A stretch of 9,606 bases of DNA, taken from positions 1 through 9,606 of the forward strand of contig CAZYTO010000226.1 of NCBI GenBank assembly GCA_964650405.1. The letters run 5' to 3'. Positions 1 through 5,524 of this stretch are shown in pieces. Position 1 is the first letter of the stretch. Each line of letters begins with the position of its first letter. Source of the DNA: CAZYTO01 sp964650405 (GTDB lineage Bacteria > Acidobacteriota > Thermoanaerobaculia > Gp7-AA8). Below the pieces are notes generated by a model. It saw nothing but the letters and a program-made list of their open reading frames with translations, had not been told where the DNA came from and made no database searches. A program made the translations under genes and the position numbers.

Positions 1-957
1 CGAAGCCACGCCGACGTCGAAGTGGCCGGCCTTGGGGATCGCATGATCGTCGAGGTGGCGAACTTCCCGAAGCTGCTCGAGGCCGCGGGCGGGAACTGCG
101 CCGGCATCGTGCTCTTCCTGGACACGCTTCCGATGAACCTCACCCCGGAGTCATGCGACACGCACGACGGCACGGTGCGCTACCTCCTGACCCGCAATGA
201 GAAGAACGACGACGCCTGGCACTGGCTGCTCGGCCATCCGCACGGCTTCACCCGCAAGATCCGCGTGAGCGTCGGTACCGGCATGAATGCCATCGACAGC
301 CGCGTCACGGATTTCCCCCTCCGCGTGATTCCCCCGCGGTGGTTCTACCTCTGGATGCTGGTCACCCTCGTCGGCGCGCTCTGGTTCATCTGGCTGTGCC
401 GGACGACGGGGCTCATCCGCGGCGCGAGGGCGGCGACGACGAAGCCGACGGAGAAGCCGTACTCCCTCTCCCGGTTCCAGATGGCCTTCTGGTTCTTCCT
501 CGTCGTGGCCACGTATGTCTTCATCTGGATGGTGACGGGCGAGCTCGACACGATCACTGAGTCGATCCTGGCGCTCATCGGCATCGGCGCCGGCACGGCC
601 CTGGGCTCGGCGCTGATCGACTCGAACGCCGCCCAGGATTCCGCCGAGAAGACGGCCGAGGTGCCCACTGAGGGGACATCGCGGGGCTTTCTCCGCGACG
701 TGCTGGACGACGGCGGCGGGATCAGCTTTCACCGGTTCCAGATGTTCATCTGGACGCTCGTCCTCGGCATGATCTTCGCGGCGTCCGTCTACCGTCACCT
801 GGCCATGCCGCAATTCAGCGCCACGCTCCTCGGCCTGCTCGGCGTCAGCTCGGGAACCTACCTCGGCTTCAAGTTCCCGGAGAAGACGAACCGCGAAGCG
901 GCGCAGACGGCTGCGGAGGAAACGACGGAGGAGACGACGCCAGCGAAGCCGGCGTGA
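1..957 (+). CDS. Membrane protein with duplicated two-helix module, 5'-partial
   Basis: The frame is open from base 1 with no stop, so the true start probably lies outside the window. A GTG at 22 is only the first possible start inside it (311 residues from there). Residues 1-105 are a non-membrane, beta-rich-looking domain ending in PLRVIPPRW. Hydrophobic segments follow at about 107-130, 152-173, 178-199, 239-258 and 264-283. The last four form two copies of one unit: RFQM at 151 and 238, GTALG at 191 and GTYLG at 278, both pairs exactly 87 residues apart. The C-terminal tail (285-311) is rich in Thr, Glu and Ala. No enzymatic motif is visible. The layout suggests an exported Ig-like or other beta domain anchored by a repeated membrane module, but this is inference; I recognise no named family and assign no function. 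The gene converges on the 190-residue gene, with a small transposon-like insertion between them. Confidence 0.8.
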   Translation, partial: RSHADVEVAGLGDRMIVEVANFPKLLEAAGGNCAGIVLFLDTLPMNLTPESCDTHDGTVRYLLTRNEKNDDAWHWLLGHPHGFTRKIRVSVGTGMNAIDSRVTDFPLRVIPPRWFYLWMLVTLVGALWFIWLCRTTGLIRGARAATTKPTEKPYSLSRFQMAFWFFLVVATYVFIWMVTGELDTITESILALIGIGAGTALGSALIDSNAAQDSAEKTAEVPTEGTSRGFLRDVLDDGGGISFHRFQMFIWTLVLGMIFAASVYRHLAMPQFSATLLGLLGVSSGTYLGFKFPEKTNREAAQTAAEETTEETTPAKPA

Positions 958-966
958 TTCCAAGGG

Positions 967-975
967 GCGCAGGGG
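967..975. repeat. Left 9-bp target-site duplication
   Basis: GCGCAGGGG directly abuts the left terminal inverted repeat. An identical copy at 1119-1127 directly abuts the right one. Removing one copy plus the element leaves a 25-bp spacer between the two convergent stop codons. Confidence 0.8.
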
Positions 976-1118
976 GGCTTTGCACCTAAAGTCAGAAGCA
1001 TCGGTCTCGGCGCAAGGCTGAAAGGCTGAAAGGAAACCCCGCGCTGCCTCTGGCCCTTTCAGCCTTTCAGCCTTCCAGCCTTGGGGATCAGCCTCCGAAC
1101 CGCTTTAGGTGCAAAGCC
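976..1118. mobile_element. MITE-like 143-bp non-coding insertion
   Basis: The ends are a perfect 16-bp inverted repeat: GGCTTTGCACCTAAAG at 976-991 and its exact complement at 1103-1118. The element is flanked on both sides, with no gap, by the identical 9-mer GCGCAGGGG (967-975, 1119-1127). It has no coding capacity, so it would need a transposase supplied in trans. Inside is a second perfect inverted repeat (1014-1033 and 1055-1074). Terminal repeats plus an abutting direct repeat are the standard signature of a transposed element. Nine-base duplications occur in several insertion-sequence families, and I cannot assign one. The insertion lies 8 bp beyond the stop codon of the leftward gene, in a spacer where it disrupts nothing. 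Confidence 0.82.
1014..1074. repeat. Perfect 20-bp hairpin made of 8-bp units
   Basis: AAGGCTGAAAGGCTGAAAGG at 1014-1033 is exactly complementary to 1055-1074, with a 21-nt loop (1034-1054). Each arm is itself a tandem repeat of period 8: GGCTGAAA twice on the left, CCTTTCAG twice on the right, followed by a diverged third unit, CCTTCCAG, up to about 1082. The structure would be stable as RNA from either strand and could serve as a shared barrier between the convergent genes. It lacks a T-tract, so it is not a classical intrinsic terminator. Confidence 0.75.
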
Positions 1119-1127
1119 GCGCAGGGG
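1119..1127. repeat. Right 9-bp target-site duplication
   Basis: GCGCAGGGG, identical to 967-975, directly abuts the right terminal inverted repeat of the 143-bp element. Confidence 0.8.
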
Positions 1128-1134
1128 CTCTCGC

Positions 1135-1707
1135 TTACCCCGCGATCACGTCGAGCTCGTCGACGAGCTCGTTGATGGTGTGAAAGCGCAGCGAGGACGG
1201 ATCGCTGACCAGGGCGTCGAGCGCGGGCGTGGCGAAGCCGGCGCCGGCGAGTTGCGCGCGCAGCGGCTCGGCCTCCGCGCACAGCTCTTCCGGCGGGTGG
1301 GGTAGCGGCTGGGAGGGGGTGGAGGGATCCCGATACGTCTCGCGCTCGATGGCGGCGCGGCGGGCCTTGAGCTTGGCCTGGAGCGTGGTGATGGCCTGCA
1401 CGATCTCCGGTGAGAGGGCGGTCATCTGTTTCAGCCGGGCCACGTCTTCCACGAGCATGATCAGGACGGGGTCGATATCCGCCGTCTGGGTCGAATTGAG
1501 CTCGCCCACCAAGCCGGCCAGGTCGTTCAGGGCGAACTCGATGGCGTTGACGCTGGAGGCGGAGAGCGGCTCGCCGGCGTTCTGGATGGCGCCGGCGAGT
1601 ACGTTTACCGCGAGCTTGATCTGGGCCGCGTAGAAATCATCGTCGAGGGAGGCGACCGCGGTGCGGAGCTGAAAGAGCGCCGCCTCGAGCATCACCAGGT
1701 CGCTCAT
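1135..1707 (-). CDS. Unrecognised 190-residue helical protein coupled to slipin
   Basis: The ATG at 1707 overlaps the slipin stop codon as ATGA (1704-1707), which indicates translational coupling and favours this start. The product has no signal peptide or membrane segment, so it is probably cytoplasmic. Residues 1-122 look wholly alpha-helical, with heptad-like Leu/Ala/Ile patterns (for example 54-70, 80-96 and 101-121). A proline-rich linker follows (about 127-139, containing PSQPLPHPPEE), then a second helical segment, 140-190, ending in NELVDELDVIAG. It contains one cysteine (143). I recognise no family and no catalytic motif. Its place as third gene after an NfeD protease and a slipin suggests a cytosolic adaptor or accessory factor for that membrane complex; this rests on gene order only. 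The coding sequence itself is well supported by the overlap and by clean codon use across its length. Confidence 0.8.
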   Translation of the reverse strand: MSDLVMLEAALFQLRTAVASLDDDFYAAQIKLAVNVLAGAIQNAGEPLSASSVNAIEFALNDLAGLVGELNSTQTADIDPVLIMLVEDVARLKQMTALSPEIVQAITTLQAKLKARRAAIERETYRDPSTPSQPLPHPPEELCAEAEPLRAQLAGAGFATPALDALVSDPSSLRFHTINELVDELDVIAG

Positions 1708-2462
1708 TTCTCAGGCTTCACCATGTGAGCCAGCCCGGCGATGATGTCGATCGGCAGCGGGAAGACAATCGTGGTGTTCTTCTCCACGCCGATCTCGGTG
1801 AGCGTCTGCAGGTAGCGGAGCTGCAGGGTGGTCGGCTCGGTGGCCAGGACCTTGGCGGCATCGGCCAGGCGCTGCGAGGCAGCGAACTCGCCCTCGGCGT
1901 GAATGAGCTTGGCGCGTTTCTCGCGCTCGGCCTCGGCCTGCTTGGCCATGGCCCGGAGCATCGACTCCGGCAAGTCGACCTGCTTCACCTCGACGTTGAC
2001 GACCTTCACGCCCCATGGCTCGGTGTGCTGGTCGAGGATGGTCTGCACGCGTGCATTCAACGAATCGCGGTGCGAGAGCAGCCCGTCGAGCTCCACCTCG
2101 CCGAGGACCGAACGAAGGGTCGTCTGGGCGAACTGCGAGGTCTGGTAGCGGTAGTCGAACACCTCCACGACCGCGCGCCGCGGCTCGATGACGCGGAGGA
2201 AGATGACGGCATTCACCTTCAGGGTGACGTTGTCCTTGGTGATGATGTCCTGGGGCGGCACTTCGAACGCTTCCTGCCGCAGGGAAACGCGCACCATGCG
2301 GTCGATCGGCGCGAAGACGAGGAAGATGCCGGGCCCCTTGGCCTCATCGAGCAGACGGCCGAGGCGGAAGATGACGCCGCGCTCGTACTCCGGGAGGATC
2401 TTGATCGAGCTGAGAATGTAGATGCCGAAGATGATCACGAGGATCAGAACGCCTGGGCCCAT
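1704..2462 (-). CDS. Slipin (stomatin-like SPFH-domain membrane protein)
   Basis: This 252-residue protein has the usual layout of a short prokaryotic stomatin. An N-terminal hydrophobic hairpin or anchor (residues 2-18) precedes the signature IKILPEYERGVIFRLGR (about 20-36). The SPFH/Band-7 domain follows (about 20-180), with GPGIFLVFAPID, the FEVPPQDIITKDNVTLKVNAV stretch and RSVLGEVELDGLLSHRD. A charged Ala/Glu/Lys helix (about 168-200) is the predicted coiled-coil oligomerisation segment. The C-terminus carries the typical TTIVFPLPIDII. Such proteins assemble into large membrane-bound rings and, in archaeal PH1511/PH1510, partner with and are cleaved by the NfeD protease. The nfeD gene lies directly upstream on the same strand, 137 bp away, which fits that partnership. 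The start at 2462 is set by a strong Shine-Dalgarno sequence five bases before the ATG. The stop overlaps the start of the next gene. Confidence 0.95.
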   Translation of the reverse strand: MGPGVLILVIIFGIYILSSIKILPEYERGVIFRLGRLLDEAKGPGIFLVFAPIDRMVRVSLRQEAFEVPPQDIITKDNVTLKVNAVIFLRVIEPRRAVVEVFDYRYQTSQFAQTTLRSVLGEVELDGLLSHRDSLNARVQTILDQHTEPWGVKVVNVEVKQVDLPESMLRAMAKQAEAEREKRAKLIHAEGEFAASQRLADAAKVLATEPTTLQLRYLQTLTEIGVEKNTTIVFPLPIDIIAGLAHMVKPEK

Positions 2463-2467
2463 TTCTG

Positions 2468-2474
2468 CACCTCC
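2468..2474 (-). promoter_or_regulatory. Ribosome binding site of slipin
   Basis: On the minus strand this reads GGAGGTG, five bases before the ATG at 2462. It fixes the start and implies efficient independent initiation although nfeD lies upstream. Confidence 0.75.
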
Positions 2475-2562
2475 GAATTCGTTGGGACGGACGGATTGTA
2501 CTTGTTGTCATCGGGGGAGCGGGAAGCGGCGAGCGGGCCGGCGGAGGCTTGCCACCCCGCCT

Positions 2563-2572
2563 TCGTACCATG
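2563..2572 (-). promoter_or_regulatory. Shared CATGGTACGA element before slipin
   Basis: The minus-strand 10-mer CATGGTACGA in the 137-bp nfeD-slipin spacer recurs exactly upstream of nfeD (3957-3966). TGGTACGA resembles an extended -10 (TGnTAnnnT-like), but no convincing -35 is visible. It lies about 100 bases before the slipin start. It could be a common promoter or binding site, or chance; the remainder of the spacer shows nothing else clear. Confidence 0.25.
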
Positions 2573-2599
2573 CAGAGATGAATGGCGAGTGCCGCGGAC

Positions 2600-3919
2600 T
2601 CAGTGCGCGTGTGCCGCTGACCCTTCGTCGTCGTGAGAGCTGAGGACGGCGGCCGGCTCCGGCTCGACCAGCAAGTGCAACCCGTCCACGGCCGCCACCC
2701 GCACGCGGGCACCCGCGGCGACTTCCGAATTCGCCACGGCGTTCCAGATCTCGCCGTGGACGAACACTTTTCCCTCTCCGTCACCGAGCGGTGTGCGGGC
2801 AATGCCGATCTCTCCGATCATCCCTTCCTTTCCTGTGGTCACGCGGTTCTTTCGAGCGCGCAGGACGAGGGTGGTTAGGAAGACGGCGATGAGGCCGATG
2901 GGCACGCTGACGACGAGCGCCGTGACGAGCTTCACCTGCATCTCGGGAATGGGGCCATCGACGAGGAAGAGGGCGCCGAAGATCATGCAGATGACGCCGC
3001 CGATCCCGAGGACGCCGTGGGACGCGAACTTCGCCTCCAGGGCGAAGAGGGCGAAGGCGGCCAGGAGGAGCGCCAGCGCGGCATAACGCGTCGGCAGCAG
3101 GTTGAGTGCGAAGAGGGCCAGCAGAATGGAGATGACGCCGACCACGCCGGGCAGCACAGCGCCGGGGTGATTGAACTCGGCGAAGAGGGCCAGACCGCCG
3201 AGGGCGAAGAGGAGGAAGGCCACGTTCGGGTCCATCAGGGTCGACAGGATCCGCTGCTTGAGGGACATGTCGTAGGGGTGGATCGGCTTGTTGGCCGTAT
3301 TGAGGCGGACGGTCGAGCCGTCGTAACGCTTGATCACGCGACCGTTGACCGCGCGGAGCAGGGCCGGCACGTCGGGCGAAATAACGTCGATGAGCTTCTG
3401 CTGCAGCGCCTCCTGCTCGGTGAACGACTTCGACTGCCGCACCACGCTCTCGGCGACGGCGATGTTGCGGCCGCGCTTCTCGGCGATGGTCCGGATGAAT
3501 GCCGCCGTATCGTTCTCTACCTTCGCGTTCATAACCGGGTCCATGGGCTTGCCGTCGCCGCGGACGGGATGGGCGGCACCTGTGTTCGTGCCGGGAGCCA
3601 TGGCGGCGATGTCGGCCGCTTCGAGGATGAAGAAGCCGGCGGACGCCGCGCGCGCTCCGGCCGGTCCGACGTAGACGATCACCGGAACGCGGGAGGTCAT
3701 GAGCTTCTCGACGATCGAGCGCGTGGAGTCGAGGAGGCCGCCGGGCGTGGTGATCTCGATGACCACCGCATCGGCATGGTCGCTCGCGGCCTGCTCCAGG
3801 CCGCGCTCGATGAACTCCTGGCTGACGGGGTGGATCATGTCGTTGAGGTTGAGCCGGAGCACGTCGGCGCGGACGCGGACGGCGATGATCACGGCGAAGA
3901 GGACCAGCAGTTTCTTCAT
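2600..3919 (-). CDS. NfeD-type membrane serine protease (long form, ClpP-like domain)
   Basis: This 439-residue protein has the full NfeD long-form architecture. A signal peptide or anchor (1-18, MKKLL...) precedes a ClpP/crotonase-fold protease domain (about 19-205), then four or five membrane helices (about 232-248, 255-275, 279-296, 302-320, 330-353) and a C-terminal OB-fold NfeD domain (about 360-420, starting TGKEGMIGEIG). The GARAASAG motif places the likely nucleophile at Ser93. The family's general-base lysine is likely Lys133, in the segment NAKVENDTAAFIRTIAEKRGRN (131-152). The 40-residue spacing is close to that of the Ser97/Lys138 dyad of archaeal PH1510, so the enzyme looks catalytically intact. 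The family cleaves the C-terminus of its slipin partner, encoded next. The ATG at 3919 was chosen because of its GGAGGA site and following signal peptide; an in-frame extension to 4171 would run through the divergent gene. Confidence 0.93.
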   Translation of the reverse strand: MKKLLVLFAVIIAVRVRADVLRLNLNDMIHPVSQEFIERGLEQAASDHADAVVIEITTPGGLLDSTRSIVEKLMTSRVPVIVYVGPAGARAASAGFFILEAADIAAMAPGTNTGAAHPVRGDGKPMDPVMNAKVENDTAAFIRTIAEKRGRNIAVAESVVRQSKSFTEQEALQQKLIDVISPDVPALLRAVNGRVIKRYDGSTVRLNTANKPIHPYDMSLKQRILSTLMDPNVAFLLFALGGLALFAEFNHPGAVLPGVVGVISILLALFALNLLPTRYAALALLLAAFALFALEAKFASHGVLGIGGVICMIFGALFLVDGPIPEMQVKLVTALVVSVPIGLIAVFLTTLVLRARKNRVTTGKEGMIGEIGIARTPLGDGEGKVFVHGEIWNAVANSEVAAGARVRVAAVDGLHLLVEPEPAAVLSSHDDEGSAAHAH

Positions 3920-3923
3920 GACA

Positions 3924-3929
3924 TCCTCC
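3924..3929 (-). promoter_or_regulatory. Ribosome binding site deciding the nfeD start
   Basis: On the minus strand this reads GGAGGA, four bases before the ATG at 3919. It supports that start over the much longer upstream extension of the same frame. Confidence 0.75.
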
Positions 3930-3956
3930 GGCAAACCATCATGCACCCCATCATTC

Positions 3957-3966
3957 TCGTACCATG
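3957..3966 (-). promoter_or_regulatory. Possible nfeD promoter element (CATGGTACGA)
   Basis: This is the same minus-strand 10-mer as at 2563-2572, here about 40 bases before the nfeD ATG, a natural distance for a -10 region (TGGTACGA read as an extended -10). It overlaps the 52-bp divergent spacer. I see no good -35, so this is tentative. Confidence 0.25.
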
Positions 3967-3971
3967 ATCCC

Positions 3972-5423
3972 ATGCAAGCCCAGCCAGCGGGGCAAATGAC
4001 CCGTACCGGCAGCCGGATGGCCCTCGGCTGCGTGACCGCGATCGCGCTGCCCTTCATCCTCATGGGGGCGGTCACCATCCGGCAGGGAATCGCGCAGCTC
4101 GGGCGCGATGAGGGGGCCTGGCTCGCCATCGGTGCCGGCTCGCTCTTCGTGGCCGTCGGCATTCTCCTCATCGCGGGCGTCGCCTACGGCATGCGCCACG
4201 TGGCCCACGAGCTGACGATGCACGAGCAGAATCCCGACAAGCCGTGGCTCTGGCGCGAGGACTGGGCCCTCGGCTACGCGGGCGAGGCGGGCGGGACGGC
4301 CGGGGTCATCGGCATCTGGGTGTTCGCGATTTTCTGGAACGCCATCTCGCTTCCGATCTGGTTCGTCTTCCGCCGCGAGCTGGAGCGCGGGAACAGAGCC
4401 GTCCTGTTCGGGGCCATCTTTCCCGCCGCCGGCGTCTTCCTCCTGCTGCTGGCGATCTACCTGACGTTCCGCCTTCGACGGTACGGCCGGACCGTATGCC
4501 ACTTCGAGGGCATCCCGCTCGCTCTCGGCCACGCGCTTCGCGGCGACGTGGAGGTGCAGGCGGACATCCAGCCCGAGCGCGGCTACGTGGTTCGCCTGGC
4601 CTGCGTGAAGTCGGTGACGCGAGGCTCCAGCCGCAACCGGTCGACGACGGAGACGATCCTGTGGGACGACGAACGCACGGTGGGCGCCTCGTCGGCCATG
4701 CGCAGTCCCGTCGGTACGCGGGTCCCGTTCGATTTCGTGACTCCGCCGGACGCGCCGACCACCGATACCCGTAACTCCAACGATCAGACGTTCTGGCGGC
4801 TTTCGATCTACGCGGACGTGCCGGGCGTCGACCTCGATGCGTCGTTCCAATTGCCCGTCTTCGCCGTCGCCGGCGCCACGAGCGAAACGAGCGAGTTCGT
4901 GACGTACACCGAGGCCCATCGGGCGCTCGCTGCGCAACGGGAGCTGGACGGGCGCTCCGGTGTCACGGTCACCGAGTCGCCGGATGGAGGAGAGGAGTTC
5001 ATCATCCGCTCCCACCCGACCGCCGGCGGCTTCTTCGGCGCGGTTCTCTTCCTGACGATCTGGACCGGCGCGATCTACCTCATGATCCGCTTTGGGGCGC
5101 CGATCGGCTTCCCGATTGGCTTTGGCCTTTTCGAGGCGCTCATCATCTACGGTCTGCTCGACTACCTCTTCGGCCGCTCGACCATCCAGGCCAGCCGCGA
5201 AGCCGTCCGCTACCGCCGCAGCATTTTCGGCGGCGGATCGGTGACGAGCGTTGTCGCGGCGGACGTCGCCAGTATCAGCGGACGCGCCGACAGCCAGGAC
5301 CGCAATTTCTCGATCGAGCTGAAACAGAAGGACGGCAGCAAGAGCGATCTGGCGCGCTATCTCCGTACGCGATCGGACGCCGATACGGTTGCCGCGCGGA
5401 TTGAGAAGGCGCTGGGGCGGTAG
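3972..5423 (+). CDS. Multi-pass membrane protein with beta-sandwich-like insert
   Basis: The product is about 483 residues. Predicted membrane helices are at about 16-36, 50-72, 111-133, 143-166, 354-373 and 377-399. Between helices 4 and 5 is a soluble region of about 185 residues (168-352). It contains alternating hydrophobic strands, the phrases VGTRVPFDFVTPPDAP (247-262) and WRLSIYADVPGVDLDASFQLPVF (275-297), and a Trp-Asp-Asp-Glu patch at 231-234. This part resembles arrestin-like or other Ig-type beta-sandwich inserts of uncharacterised bacterial membrane proteins, from memory of such patterns only. A basic, beta-rich C-terminal domain (402-483) follows the last helix. No catalytic motif is evident and I assign no function. 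The start is uncertain: ATG 3972 has no clear ribosome site, and the in-frame ATG 3996 has a weak GGGG before it. The gene lies back to back with nfeD, only 52 bp away. Confidence 0.8.
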   Translation: MQAQPAGQMTRTGSRMALGCVTAIALPFILMGAVTIRQGIAQLGRDEGAWLAIGAGSLFVAVGILLIAGVAYGMRHVAHELTMHEQNPDKPWLWREDWALGYAGEAGGTAGVIGIWVFAIFWNAISLPIWFVFRRELERGNRAVLFGAIFPAAGVFLLLLAIYLTFRLRRYGRTVCHFEGIPLALGHALRGDVEVQADIQPERGYVVRLACVKSVTRGSSRNRSTTETILWDDERTVGASSAMRSPVGTRVPFDFVTPPDAPTTDTRNSNDQTFWRLSIYADVPGVDLDASFQLPVFAVAGATSETSEFVTYTEAHRALAAQRELDGRSGVTVTESPDGGEEFIIRSHPTAGGFFGAVLFLTIWTGAIYLMIRFGAPIGFPIGFGLFEALIIYGLLDYLFGRSTIQASREAVRYRRSIFGGGSVTSVVAADVASISGRADSQDRNFSIELKQKDGSKSDLARYLRTRSDADTVAARIEKALGR

Positions 5424-5442
5424 GCGGGGCGGCGCTGGAACG

Positions 5443-5484
5443 CGGGTAACGGGTGCCGGGTGCCGGGTAACGGGTAACAGGTAC
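5443..5484. repeat. Heptanucleotide tandem repeat
   Basis: Six uninterrupted 7-mers in order: CGGGTAA, CGGGTGC, CGGGTGC, CGGGTAA, CGGGTAA, CAGGTAC, then a decaying AGGGT. All keep the GGT core at fixed positions and vary mainly at the last two bases. The array fills much of the 101-bp spacer between the convergent stop codons of the membrane protein and dnaB. It is non-coding, has no spacer/repeat alternation, and no hairpin with a T-tract is seen here. Confidence 0.8.
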
Positions 5485-5524
5485 AGGGTTGAGAGGCGGC
5501 AATAGGTACCCGCCACCCGCCCGC

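Noticed and set aside
151..963. Leftward 270-codon frame opposite the first gene
   Set aside because: Arg-rich shadow of the rightward membrane protein; no ribosome site or recognisable motif.
1034..1085. Hairpin as a classical intrinsic terminator
   Set aside because: No run of T follows the stem on either strand.
3699..3971. Upstream extension of the rightward membrane protein to 3699
   Set aside because: It runs antisense through the nfeD 5' end. The sequence gains normal hydrophobic membrane character only after the ATG at 3972.
3920..4171. N-terminal extension of NfeD to a start at 4171
   Set aside because: It would bury the signal peptide and overlap the divergent gene. The ATG at 3919 has GGAGGA and a proper signal sequence.
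5443..5484. Heptamer array as a CRISPR
   Set aside because: Units are 7 bp, contiguous, with no unique spacers and no cas genes.
3951..5516. Long leftward open frame (521 codons) opposite the membrane protein
   Set aside because: Arg/Asp/Glu-rich shadow without hydrophobic core patterns. The sense-strand frame has clear membrane helices.
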